Of a stretch of 64,000 bases of DNA, positions 24,901-37,566 are shown in pieces. The notes beneath the pieces were generated by a model. That model made no database searches, had not been told where the DNA came from, and saw nothing but the letters and a program-made list of their open reading frames with translations. Both the position numbers and the translations under genes were made by a program. This DNA comes from Quillaja saponaria (Eukaryota > Streptophyta > Magnoliopsida > Fabales > Quillajaceae). The stretch is taken from contig CM055610.1 of the NCBI GenBank assembly GCA_029379385.1, positions 19,617,422-19,681,421 on the forward strand. The letters are read 5' to 3'. Position 1 is the first letter of the stretch. Each line of letters opens with the position of its first letter.

Positions 24901-27215
24901 TGCATGCCAGTCATTGACAAGGAATAGAGATTTCTCTCCATAAGTGTACCCTCCCAAGGGAAGCACTAACGGAGCTTCACATGCTGCATAGCAAAGTAAA
25001 GTGAACCGAAACTGTAAAACCAAATGAGAAAGAAATTTATCACTATTAATGCACAAGAAAGACAAGTATTCTATTATCTAACCTGAAATAGAATACTTCA
25101 TAGTTATACCTGATTATCACCAAAAGCACCATGACTGTCCCCATATGGGTTTCCAGGTCTATGGTATGAGGGGTGATCTACAAATACCTAAAAAATGAGG
25201 TAATGAGAATCATTATCACATCCCAGCGGAACAAAAGAAGAAAGAAAGAAAATCTTTAGTGCATGCAAATTAAAATAGAATAGCACAAAACAAGATACTT
25301 TGACTAGAGCAAGCAAATAATCCGGACACTAAAAATGACTAAAAAGTATATACAGTTTCTTACCCAATCGACACCTTCCCTATACTCATGGAAGAATGCA
25401 ACTTCTTGTACTGCCCCAAAGCAAAACATATTGATGTGGCGGTCCAGTTCAACTGCATTAGAAAAGTTTTTATCCTTGGGACTACCATGTAGGTATCTAG
25501 GAGAGACAACCATTACTCGATGTCCACGAGCTGCTAGTGCTATAGGCAAAGAACCACAAACATCTCCTAAGCCTCCAGTCTTCGAATATGGTGCAGCTTC
25601 AGACGTAACAAAAACAATATTGTAGGATACTTTAGTCTTTGCTTTCTTGGCTCCTTCTATGTCCTCACTTGCTTCTATTTTATCAGTAGTTACTTCTTTT
25701 TGAATGACTTCATTACCTGCATGGCCAGTAAATACATTTTCAATTAGCTCAACCCACATTATATTATAGAACACAAACCTGACAGGTGCAGGATCACTTT
25801 TTCCGATTACAACTTAAGTTAAAGCCATGAATATTACATCAATTGTAGTTGAAGGCCAATGCAATTTATTGCATGTACTTGAACTTTTCAAGCAACTTAC
25901 AAAGAAAAAGTCAGAAATGGTTGAGGAACAATTCATTCTGGGAGTAAGAGAAAACAAAAAGGAGGAAAGAAAACTCAAAAAAGTGGTCACAGATCCTTGT
26001 TCCACACAAAATAGGTTAAAATATGCTTTAGTATAAATCAATTCATGATTTTGTACTTTCCTCACATCCAGAGTCCGATATATGTTGCAAAGAAAAAAAA
26101 AATCAATTGCATCATATATCTAAACGGCGAAATTGCAAAGAAATATCCAGTGATCAGGTTGTTGCTCCAAGGCGGAGACCACAAGGAACATAACAATCAC
26201 ATTCACATGTACAGCACCTCCCCATAAATGAAAAAAATAATCAGACGCTAATAAATGCAATATTTAATGATAACTAGATCGGAGTAACAGATATTCACTG
26301 GAAATTACTTGGTCTAAGTAACCTGTCATCATATGTTCCCTCTACGAAATGACAAGTTCATCCGAAATGCTAATTTTGGGCATACTACAGAATTTACTAG
26401 TATCATATGTCTATAAATAGCAAATAGCAACTCAAATACAGTGCTTCATCACCTCCTATCAATTCACAGGTGGTGACCATGAAAATGTTTTTCCCATATA
26501 CTATATCATCATCTACAGTTCCTTACTTGGAATACACTTGAAATTCCACTGAAGTGATGATGCTATTGCAACAAACAATCTATAAGAACAAAAAAGTTTA
26601 CAACACTGGAACTTAATATACTAAAAATGGCATTATTTCTGGTCCTTGATTTTAGAGCTTGTACTAAAAAACTACAACTAGTCACTTAATTAAATATAGT
26701 TTATACGTAAACAAAAAGTAATAATGAAAGCACAAAATAATTTCAATCTTTAATAATTATCAAACTTTTAGTAGGGGCGGAGAGAGATGAAAGAAGAAGA
26801 AGAAGAAGATTACGCATCCCCAATTGAAGAATATTTCGAAATTTGTAACACTTTAAAAATAAACCCAACAAAGAAAAACCAAATGCCAAAACTGAAAACG
26901 AGGCTACTTACCAGAATGATCAGGAATCAACTGAAACCCAATTAAAGAACCAGACTCATCTCTCTCTGCATAGAACCTGAGACCCTTTTTCTCTTTTTCC
27001 TCTTCAACAGCAGAAGCTCCATCTTGCTCACCACCCAACCGACCTTCGTTTCCACCCGAAACTGATTTTATAAGACTCAGAGACCCATTCCCACTTTTTC
27101 TTCTCAATAAAGGTACAAAACAAACTTGCTTAATTGCCCCTAAATTTCGTTTAGTTGGCGTTAAATTTAGAGAGGATTTACATAGACTTGAGCGAGTGAG
27201 TTGCAGAGACTCCAT
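18983..27215 (-). CDS. SS1: Soluble starch synthase I, chloroplastic (with a 1-nt frameshift in exon 11)
   Basis: Fifteen exons join in phase on the minus strand: 27215-26912, 25716-25364, 25187-25110, 25011-24887, 24351-24270, 23458-23285, 23053-22972, 22162-22071, 21969-21907, 21832-21743, 21230-21105, 21023-20915, 20830-20775, 19971-19932 and 19141-18983; about 643 residues after allowing for the frameshift. The enzyme adds glucose from ADP-glucose to short alpha-1,4-glucan chains of amylopectin in plastids. A Ser/basic transit peptide ([17 protein letters not shown]) is followed by the GT5 catalytic domain from about residue 133: [10 protein letters not shown] at about 147-156 (ADP-glucose binding), [69 protein letters not shown], and the second GGL near 556-558. 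It ends with the SSI-typical VDPP/IDPPYVS tail. Two upstream in-frame ATGs (27239, 27233) could add eight residues. Exon 11 carries one extra base (21178-21179). Confidence 0.95.
20712..20729 (+). repeat. Homopolymer of 18 G
   Basis: Eighteen consecutive G in intron 13 of the starch synthase gene. Runs of this length are unstable and hard to sequence. Confidence 0.9.
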
Positions 27216-27475
27216 GTACGTGCAAGCGAGCATGCACATAGAGAGAGGAGAAGGATGAGAACGAACCAAAAATAGAGAGACACAACTCCGCTATAAGACG
27301 AAAGGGATCGTGAATTAGCGGTTGAAAAGGAAAGAGAAAATCTAATAAGCAGAGTACGTAGATTTTGAGAGAAGAGTAGAAGGACAGCGTCAGATCCAGG
27401 AAAAGCGCGAAAACCGAACTTGGATCCGCAGTGAAATCTCCCCATGTTGGTTTAGACAGTTACTCACACGCGTAC

Positions 27476-27483
27476 GCCACGTC
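27476..27483 (-). promoter_or_regulatory. ABRE/G-box-like GACGTGGC upstream of SS1
   Basis: On the minus strand GACGTGGC, a core of the type bound by bZIP factors, lies about 260 bp before the SS1 start, and several TTGAC W-box cores follow at 27492-27515. Sugar/ABA or stress inputs to SS1 would fit, but this is inferred from motifs only. Confidence 0.4.
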
Positions 27484-28287
27484 ACCAAATTGTCAACCAA
27501 TTTTGGTCAACTTTCGCAGGTAAATTTCGTCAGTCAGTAACGTGCACAAATAATATACCGACACGTATGATGTGAGAGAACGGGAACGTAGTGTCGAAGT
27601 ATAGCGTCTTTATTTCGAAAATTGAGATAATCAAATACGACATCGTTAGGTCGGTCGAATTACCATTATCTTAGATGGCAAACTCAATCACGTGAATGTG
27701 TTAAAAGAAAAGAGTTGCTTCTTACTTTTGTGAAGCAAGTGGAAAATGTGGAACCCACGGGAAACAAAGCAAGTGGAGAAAGGGAAAGCGCGGGTGAAGA
27801 TTTTATATAAAGTAGATTAATGGTTCATTGATTTTGAAACCCTTCAATTTATTAGAAGAAAATATTTTATAATATAGATATAGATGTTTCACCTTCAATT
27901 AATACGGTGGGAATGAAAACAAACAAAAAATATAATATAATATATTTATTAATATTATATTTATTAATATGTTAATAAATCTTATATAAAAAGCAAAACT
28001 ATATCAATATTTAACAAATCTCAACTGGAATCAAATATAAAAATAAATTCTCTATACGTAATTTCTTTTTTCCCTAATTATTTCTCTCCAAATAACATTG
28101 CATTCCTTTTCTCTTTTGTTTCTTTTTATATCTCCGTAATCAATCTTACTCATTAAATGTGTTATACATATTTACTAACATCGATGACATAATTGAACTG
28201 TCCATAAATACCAATGTATCAACAAACAACAAAAATCCATGCCACACATCGTATACTTAAAAGTTTATTCAACACAAATTAATTAAA
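27484..28287. other. Intergenic: SS1 promoter and IQD 3' flank
   Basis: The first 300 bases are upstream of SS1. The remainder is AT-rich, with tandem TATTAATA-like text near 27935-27970, and leads into the 3' UTR of the IQD gene. No gene is supported. Confidence 0.6.
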
Positions 28288-31200
28288 TCATGTCCAACCA
28301 TGAGCTCCGATAGGCAGATTCCAATCCTCAACACCATTTGAGTCTGGGCTACATCCCGCAATCCGTCGATATTGAGGACGAAGCCCATTCACTTTTGGAC
28401 TCGGGCTTCTCGGACACTGATAGGTTGGAGCTCCACCACCAGAGCTTGAGGAATCACAACCCGACCCGGACAATCAAGCTACTCCTTGTTGATTGGTTCC
28501 ATTGAGCCACACATGGGCTACGTTGCTTAACCGAACCTTGACTCCGAACCTTGGCTTTTGCAGATTGGGTTGGAGCCATATAGCTTGGTAGATGTTGAGT
28601 GGATTTAGGGCTTAAATAAAGCAGGTCATGATTATTTGGGAGGCCCATACCCATGCCCAGACCCAGTCCTAAGCCCATCCCCATATGGATGTTTCTTGGG
28701 TCTAAAGGGGAAGAAACACCTATATTCCACTGTCTTTTCAGACATTTCATCTGTAGTAGCAGTGTTGGTAGTAGCAAGTGTCATATAATTAGGAAGGTCA
28801 TGCCCAGACTGACCAACATTATATGGTTGGGATGACATCCAACGTTCAAGCCAATTCCAACCCCATTGAGCCTTTTCACTCTCATTGACATATGTTCCAG
28901 CATCATTAGCATCTAACAGATCTGGTTCTCCAAGTTGTTTCCCTTGTTGCTGTTTTATTTGTGAAAGAAAAAAAAAAAGAAAAGATTAATTAAAACTGTA
29001 ATAGACAACAATTCTTTTAAGATAAAATTGTAATGAGAAAAAAATTGACAAACCTGATGATTATTGAAAGCATAAGCAAGGGCTCTCTCCCTCTTCATGA
29101 CAGCATCATGTTTACGAGAATCATTTTCCTTAATTTTCTGACTATTTTGACGAGTACTATCCCAACCACCCATATTTTCATATCTTTTGATTGGACTCCT
29201 TAATGCTTTTGCCTGCTTTTCTTCTGCTTCTTCTTCTTCTTCTTCTTCTTCCAAATCCAAAATTCTTATAATTTCTTGCTCCCCCATTTCTTTCTGGAGA
29301 AGCTTGTCGTGTGTTAATTGTAGTCTGCGAGCTCGTACTCTTGCTTGTACTCGAACTAATGCTTGCATGCACCGCATTGTCATTTGTGCTTGCTTCCTCA
29401 CATTATAACCCCTCACAAGTGCTTGCAGCCTCACTAATCCTTTTAAAGCACGCAATGCACGTCTGGCCTACAACAATTTTACATCCAATAGTAAATAAAC
29501 AAATTCATGGTTTAATAATATATATATTAATTGCTTCTTAATAAGATTAGTTCGAATTTGAAACATCTTCATTAAGTGTTTTAAGTTTTAAGTGTTTTAG
29601 GGTGTGATCATCTATGTCTGTGTAGACATAATGAGTAGAAATAATATAACAATTTGTAAACCCCTTCGTTTAACCTTACATGTTGTTGATGATTTTCACA
29701 TTTCCCCCTAATTAGTTTATATGACACATTTAATTATCGTAAAAATTATATATAATATAAAATTAAAATATAGTTATGTATAAGACCAAAAACACTTGAT
29801 GAACAAAAAGTAAAGTATTTAAAAATGAAAAAAATATGAAGATTTCGCTAAAGGTGGGACTTCTTTTTAGTTCACCTAACACTTTTGGTAATACGTACAT
29901 GTAGCATTATCCTAAACTTATATAATGTATTAAACAATATTAATTATAAAAGATACATTAATTATTCTTGCTCATAATCTATTATTATCATGCATAATAT
30001 AAAAATTGACTATAACTATATAATATTATGTTATTGTCAAACCGTGTATAAAAAGTTAACTTGATAGTGTTATAATATCTGATGAGTAAAATGAGATGTG
30101 TAATAATCTAATTAAAAGAGTTGTGCATAGACTAGATTAATTAGCTAAGATGTTTTCTGATTTGTAGTTGTATTTAATTATTTGATAATTAAAAAAAAAA
30201 ACATATATATAATTAGAGAGGGTCTTACTAGGTAGCCTCTATAATATGATTGGATGAGGGTTGCAGCTCTTTCTTCCTTAGAGTGGCGTCCATAACCTGC
30301 CAATCGGACAACTTTAGCCGCTGCTTGAGCAGCCGCAACTGCAGCTTCTGCCGCTGCGGCAGTTGCAACTGCAACGGCAATGGCATGACTTCTATCTTCT
30401 GTCATAGGAGTCGATGCAGTGCTCTCATTGTCCGTGATACCCTGAGAACTATCTGCTGCCGGAAAATGTTTAAACGACACCACCTCAGGCGCTTCATGTT
30501 GTCGTTCCTCCACATTGTTCTGAAATTAAACCAGAAGAAATACCGCGCGAGCTCATAATTAACATTTAGTTTTTAATGATTAATTAATTGGTAAATAAAA
30601 ATTATAATTTAATTCATCAAAAGAAATACAATTGTTGTCATTGACAAGAATATATATATGTATTTTTGAGATGATGGGGATCAAACATAGAGAAAGCACA
30701 TGATGAAGAAGATGAATGATGTGGATAGCTTAGGTGGCATGACAATAATATGTCATGGAGACTTGGAAAATAATTTGCTCTAGCATGTTCATACGATAGG
30801 GGACCATATATATGTACATGTTACATATTCATGGTCGTAAATAGAGTAGCTCAACCTAGTATTTCCAACCGTGAGCTGTTAATTAGTTTAATTATGAATT
30901 TGTCACCTATCCATTCTATTCTAATTTTAGATTCAAACTCGAAAATCTCATTTTATATATTGACAAAATATATATAATTATATTGAATAAGAATTTAAAA
31001 TCTTAAACTTCCATTCAAAAAGGGAAAATTAAGTCTGTTTTATTATCAAAAATTTAATTATAAATTGAAAGCAAAAAAGTCATGACATATGGAAATTAAA
31101 ATACAAATAGTGTATGAAAAAAATATTATTATTTTTAATTTATCAAAAAATAAAACATAATTACTCGATTAGCTCTATGCATGTCCCTTAATTTGTTTTA

Positions 31201-31333
31201 CTATTAAAAAAGAAAAAGAAAAAGAAAAAAAATGATCATCGCTACGTACCTTCCTCTCCGGCGAGTCCTTAGAAGATGATGACTTGAAAGCTTTCCTCAC
31301 GGCCGCGAACCAGCCGTTCCCTTTCTTTCCCAT
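28288..31333 (-). CDS. IQ67-domain (IQD) calmodulin-binding protein; last exon broken by two 1-nt insertions
   Basis: Four exons join on the minus strand: 31333-31250, 30519-30229, 29467-29054 and 28949-28288, with the donors and acceptors in phase 0. The product starts [19 protein letters not shown], a classic IQD N-terminus. An alanine-rich helix ([17 protein letters not shown]) precedes the IQ67 domain at about residues 112-178: [20 protein letters not shown], then [19 protein letters not shown] and [17 protein letters not shown]. The position of the intron inside the IQ motif is diagnostic for the family. IQDs bind calmodulin and microtubules as scaffolds. The C-terminal part reads correctly only if one base is removed near 28725 (after DEMSEKTVE) and one near 28468 (before [12 protein letters not shown]). 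The exon is 662 nt, two more than a multiple of three, as expected for two insertions. Restored length is about 482 residues. A glutamate run is encoded by a GAA microsatellite. Confidence 0.9.
29226..29252 (-). repeat. GAA/GAG trinucleotide run encoding poly-Glu in the IQD protein
   Basis: About eight to nine GAA-type codons in exon 3, just after the IQ67 domain. Allelic length variation would change the glutamate run without breaking the frame. Confidence 0.8.
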
Positions 31334-31670
31334 CTATCTCCGGCGAAAAGAAAGATCATCAGCTAATTATATAATTCATATCTAAGCATGCCATGCCAGA
31401 ATCAGGATTCATACGATCATCAAAAGTAATACATTTTCTTGGTGCAGAAGATCAGAGTGTTTGTGATCGATGTACAAATTAATTTTGGAGAGAGAAAGAG
31501 GGCGCGAGAGATAGAGAGAGTCTGTGAGTCTGTGTGAGAGGAGTAACTGCTCGCCCGCGCAATCGCCGTTGGTATTTATCAAATTCACGGGGATGTGGAC
31601 CTGGTACTGGTATTACACGGTCACAGACTCACAGCTGGAGGCTGGGCCATTTCTGCTTCTTACACCCACC

Positions 31671-31676
31671 TATATA
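31671..31676 (-). promoter_or_regulatory. Candidate TATA box of the IQD gene
   Basis: TATATA (GTTATATAGG on the minus strand) lies about 340 bp upstream of the IQD ATG. GA-rich leader-like sequence follows at 31490-31530, which suggests a leader of around 300 nt. An alternative weak box (GATAAATA) is at about 31575. Confidence 0.35.
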
Positions 31677-34600
31677 ACTCTAGTGTTTGGTTGGCATTGT
31701 AATTTTGCAACTTGGCTATGGCAATATCTCATTTTAATGTTGTGGTTGTGTGTTTCCTTTTTATCTTATTTTTTTGTTTTTAATATATATTTGAGGAACA
31801 TGAGAAGGTATAAGTTACATAATATGATATATTATACATATTATCGGTGATACATCATATTTATTATTTTTAATTGAGAGCAATATTTAATTTAAAATTT
31901 CGAGATGAATTCACGAGATTTTATGTGTTGTATAAATTTGCGGTACCAACATGGTGATGGATATGCATTTAGGTGCAATAGTTAGAGGAAATTTTATTTA
32001 ATGTCACATATAGTAATAAAAATTAAAAGTAAAATTAAAATGAAATTGATTTTTCTTTTCCTTTTCCATTTGGGATGGGATGGGAAGGGAGATAGCTTAA
32101 GTGGCAGCATCCATTATTTGTTGTAATTGTATTGGACATTTCAATTAAAAGTTGTTCAATATTTAAGTATAGCGTGAAAATTAATAATACCGTCTGAGCT
32201 TAAAGCTATTGAATGAACTTTGAGAAAAAGAGGGAAGGGAGAGACAAGCATTATGATTGTGTAATTCGTGGGGGGTTTTGTTTTAGCTTCAAGGTTACTA
32301 AAATAGTTAGTTAAACAAGTTCTATCATTCTCCCAAGTCTTGTTTTGCTCGTTTTAAGTCTAAAATAATTAAATACATATAATGTAATAAATTAAATTAA
32401 ATTAAATTAATAATTTATAATGATATCAAATCAAAAGATTGTGAATTTAAATTTTATTTTGGTAATTTAAATTAAAGAAGAATATTTTGTAGAGTACAAT
32501 TGAGGCCACTAGTCACAATTGAAGTTCCATTGCGTGTACGATTGGACTGCTTTTTGGATCTTAAACACTTAATGTATCAACCTAATGATAGTTATATGTT
32601 ATAGTGAATTTCTTTTGTGCCAATGGAGAAAGGAGATAATTCTTTGGATTCTTGCGAAATTAAACTGGAGAACAATTCTCTAGCAAGTACCTCAGGTTTT
32701 GTTCCAACTTTATGGTATGTCTTGATGAATGAAAAATGTCTGATCATAAAGATGAAGAGAATAATCGTTGAATTATAAAGATGACAACAACCGTTAAATG
32801 GTTGGCAAAAATGATAATTATTATCGAAACCTATTAGAGACAACAATAATTACTAAAAGTTTAAGACCCATTGAAAACAACGACAATTACTATTAAAACT
32901 TACTAGAAATGATTGACGGAAGTTTTTGAAGTATAATTTTTTATTATAATTAATTATGTGATTGAAACTCATAAATTATAACTAACTGGTTCTAATTATA
33001 ATGAACAAGTTCGATTAGAATTTTAATTTGATGCATCTTAGAGATTAGAGTTTTCTGATGAACAAAAAATTAACCAGGGTATTCTAGAAATTAAACCAAC
33101 AACTATTAACACTATAATATACTTATAACCATCACACTGTATACTTACCATTGATGTCATCTAAATTCCAGTACCACACAATCAATATCGTGAATGTCCA
33201 CCCAAATTGAAAATGAATTGGAATCCTGTGAGACCCGCGTTGCCTTTGTACCCCCAACCGCACCCACCCTCCCTTTTTCACGTTTTCTAATTATGGATAT
33301 TAATTTTTTTATTTTTGTACTTATAATAATTATTTGGTTATTGTTTTTAGGAAAAATAAGTTTATTTGTTTAATGCAATTTGATATTTAGCTCTATGTGA
33401 TTAGGAATAATTTAAGGAAAGATTATAATGAATGAAAAAGTGGAGATAAATAAATTATATATATATAAAAGGCTTAATTACTATTTTAATCTTTTAGGAT
33501 TGCCTCAATTTTTAATTTAGTCTTGCAAGAATGTTTTCAGTCAATTTCATCCTCAAAGATTTATAATTTTTTAATCAAGTTATTTTATTTCATTCTCATG
33601 TTATACATAAATAAAGTAATTCTATATAATCTAATGATAAAATAACCAAATTTTTTTTGCAAAATATAAAAATAACTTATAGACGTTATTATATTTATGT
33701 CAAGTTTGATTATTTCGTTAATTCATAATATATAATAGAAGAATTGAATTTGATTGAGAAATTTTGAATTTGAATTGACTGAAAAAATTTAAGCCAAAAA
33801 ACAAAATTTTCATTTATATCACACTTATTTTTAGTTGTGAGACTTAAAATATCAAACATAAAAGAGTTTTGTTTAGGGGATTAATTATGAAAATAAATAA
33901 TAATATAATTTAAATCTTGACTAATTGATCATAAAAGAATTTTGACATTATATTAAATAATTATTTATAACAACTTAATTAAATTATTAGGTAAGACATA
34001 AAAGAGCTGCTTCCCTTAGTGGATAACTTGGTCCTTGCTTGCATCTAAAGGGACCTAAATTGAAGCAAAAGGCAAAATATAAAAGGGATGCATTAAGAAG
34101 GAGAGGGGTCGTAGTAGTTGCATGTGCCATCCCTAAGCTTGTGTTGAGTTTAATACTTTTAATTTAGTTTGGTGACAAGCACCTTTCATCATATTTATGT
34201 TACTCTACAAGTGATTTATTGCAAGGGCCTACTGCCTATCAAACCTGTAGTGTCCTACAAAAATGGGCATTGGTACCGTACTATCATATATGGCTGTTAT
34301 ACATGCAGCCAGCATGCACTAGATTAATTAATGGGAAGAGGGTTGGAGAATAATCCCCTTGTAATCATCCTTCGAAGTTGATCATTAATGATGCATTAAA
34401 ACTGGATGGTTTAATAGGTTTTACAACTTTTTAGATTAAAGTGATAGCACATTTGTTGGTGGTGAGATTCGAACCTACTTGACTAAAATCGAGATTGAGT
34501 GTTAATATTATTAATTTATTTTACTCTTTTATTTATCGATGGTATAAAAATTATATATAATGTTTATTAATTTTTATTTTTTTTTTTATGAATATTAGTC

Positions 34601-37106
34601 AACTAGTGAGAAAACCTAGCTCAACATTTGAGTTATGCTTTTTTCAGCAATAATAAATCCGAAAAAAAGAAAGAAAAAAAAAAACTCATCGTCACCGCTT
34701 TTTTAATACTTGCCATCATACTCAAAGCAATAAAAATAAATCTAGTCATCATACCGAGGAGAATTTGTTTTCAAATCTGAAACAGAATTGTGCTGTAATT
34801 TCCCAGAATCCTGTCAAATCTTCATTTCTTAGTTTTTTTTTTTTTTTTTCTTATTTTGTTTTCCTTTTGGAAAGAATTGAGTTCTCAGTTCACTAACAAA
34901 GGAAAAAAATAAAAAAAAGGGGCCATGCACGTGAACATATACACCACAAGGCAATTAAGAAGAATGGGTTGCCATGTCAGATGAATCCCACCCTTCATCA
35001 AGACTTGACCTGATACCAAATATTATCATGTAGTTATATGTGCATCATAAAGTACAGAACTTTTCTGAGTGCTTTTGAGATATATAATAGTAAAATTAAT
35101 GTAACTTCATGATCAATATATGATCCAAAATGAGAAAAACAGCTACTTTGTGTAATCATAATTCATGAGACATAAACATTCCTTTACAACTTATTAAGGT
35201 TTGGTGCAACCAATTTAATTGGGTGATGTCTTCATTTTCTTTTCTTTTTCTTCTAGTAACTTGCAGAAGGTGGTCAATCAATTAAGCAAACAACATATTA
35301 GTAAGATCTGAATAGTTTAATTTCAATTAGGAAAATGCTATATATACAAAGAGTTTTAATTTGTGGCAATGCCTAATGTTTTAGATACCAGATGGTGAGA
35401 CGCCACAAAACCACAATCCTGTTAACCCCGGGAAAAAGCATTTTTGGACAACTAAAATAAGCTTAATGTTATGAACAGCGTCAGATCAGATGACAAAGGA
35501 GAGGCAAAACACAAACTTTACAAAACATCAAAAATCGATGCTTGATGGCTTCATCTGACCTTTTTGGGTAAAGGGCACAGTACTACATCGTTGCACAAGA
35601 GCATTAACTGGAAGACTGTTGTGGCGCATTCTTAACAAGCAACAGGAACTTTTGATGAAAGAAAAGGGTCTGAGAGCCACACCAATTTCCCAATTCCAAT
35701 TGGTACGACCATTCAAAGAACTCTGACGAGCATATCCCTTATGACAGTAAAGTTAGCAGCTTATTTCAATGTGAAGACCACAATTAGGACCTTCCAATGA
35801 ACAACAACAGCCAAAGAGAGACCACTAATATGAATATTCAGAATTGCCTTGAGGAAATGAAAACGTATGGCTTTCTAGCTGCAAGTCCTTAGATCCTAAT
35901 ATATAAGATCAGACACAGATAAGGACAGGACATAGCAACAACAGAAGTCCAAGATATGTCCCAGAAGTGACAGAAGAAGGCAACCATTCTCATGCCAAAA
36001 AACTAATAGAGTTTGAGATTACCCGCAATCCAACCAATTTCTAGTTGAATAACTTTGCTAGTTCAGAAAAACTCCGTTGATTCTTAGAAATAAAAAGAAA
36101 ATGTTGGTTATTCGCTTAATTGACAATAACAAATTGTTACAAAGAGAAGAACTCCAACCTTGTTTGTCTGCAGGCCCAAATCAAAATTAAGAGAAAATCT
36201 AGATCCTTACCATCTGAATCACTTTCGTTTCCAACTTATACAATGGATTTTTTCATGTTCCTCACTCTGCCACCAAAACTACATAAAGTACGTCAGGAAA
36301 CATTCTCAGCCACCTCATAGAATAGGCTCAACTAGTACACACAATAACACAGAATTGTTAAAGAATCTGCGTTCATGTTTGAGCAGAATATTCTTCCAAC
36401 CAGCTAATTTCTTCTTAATCTTACCCTAAAAGCTCTCCCAAGGCACCCCCAGATAATCCTTAGGGACCTATTCTTTGAATATACTAAAATGATTACCAAT
36501 GTACAGAAAATGGACCCTGTTTTTGTAATTTATGCAGAAGATAAGAAATTGAACCTAAGGTGTTTTTTATACTAACAGATTCACAGAACTCATGTATTAG
36601 TTTATCTTTTTTCCCTAAAAAGTTCAAAGCCGTATGGAGCAGAAAGACTAGTCACATGTTGAGCAGGTTTAAAATCATCCAAACACCACATAAACAGAGT
36701 TGCCAGGGACCTTCACAGATGCCATGAAAATAATATGAACTGTCTGTCCAAAGCACACGTGCACAAGAAAGCAATGGCTTGTGCATGGTTAAATTGGATA
36801 ATAGCAAAGGTTAGTAAGACCAATAGCATTTTACCCAACAAAAATAGTAGAGCTACCACTTTGTCTATTACATGAAATGAAAGTACATTATTTGTTAGGC
36901 CCATGTATGAAAAACACTAACAAAATTTAACGTAAAGAAAGTTGGATTGACAATTTAGTAAATGAATCGAGAATGATCATGTGGAACAGACTAGAGATTA
37001 AAGAACTTTCATCTTGCAAAAAGTCAGTATAAGAAGACCACAAAAAAAAATATATATATTCGTTTTCAACTTCTAAGTCATTTTCTTGATATACAAATGC
37101 TATAAC
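31677..37106. other. Gene-poor intergenic stretch
   Basis: AT-rich DNA with A/T runs (for example poly-T near 34835-34850). Frames such as 32592-32846, 35528-35716 and 36160-36429 show no domain, no conserved motif and no supported splice partners. The part from about 35.4 to 37.1 kb is somewhat less AT-rich and could be the 3' section of a non-coding or decayed minus-strand transcript whose 5' end would be near 38.1 kb. Confidence 0.5.
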
Positions 37107-37566
37107 TTCCTAGCTTTAACAGAATTTCTATGAGCTAGTTGGACTTCAATCCAGAAAATTCAAGTACACCATGGAAATAGACAGCCTTCTACTATGCTAT
37201 CAAGTATCAAGGTTCACAACAATGAATCAACACACGGTTTAATCATAGATATTACTAGATGACTTGTAAGAACAAAATTGCCTGCGAGACCCAATAAAGC
37301 TTTAGTAGTCCCTGCACTAAGAACAGCCAAAGCTTCTTCTTCCTAGCTATATCAGCATTTCAATGAGTTGGACTGTCCATAAAATTCAATGGCACATGGA
37401 AATGGACAGCCTCCTACTATCTATACTATCAAGTATCAAGGTTAACAGAAAATGTCAATACTGGGTTTAATCTTAGACATACTATATGACTAGTAAGAAC
37501 AAAATTACCAGTGAGACTAAATAAAGCTTTAATAGTCCCTTCTCTAAGAACAGCCAAAGCTTCTGT
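37107..37566. repeat. Direct tandem duplication of about 230 bp
   Basis: Copy A (37107-37339) and copy B (37340 to about 37566) both begin with TTCCTAGCT. They share long diverged blocks in the same order, including ACTATCAAGTATCAAGGTT-like text, GTAAGAACAAAATT, TAAAGCTTTA and AAGAACAGCCAAAGCTTCT. Differences and small gaps indicate an old duplication. Confidence 0.75.

Noticed and set aside
27167..27445. 92-codon upstream frame overlapping the SS1 start
   Set aside because: It begins with an ATG in the SS1 5' flank, but whether it is transcribed is unknown and the peptide has no conserved feature; at most an upstream ORF.
28653..29541. Plus-strand frames opposite the IQD exons, including a serine-rich run
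   Set aside because: They are shadows of the minus-strand IQD coding sequence and its GAA repeat.
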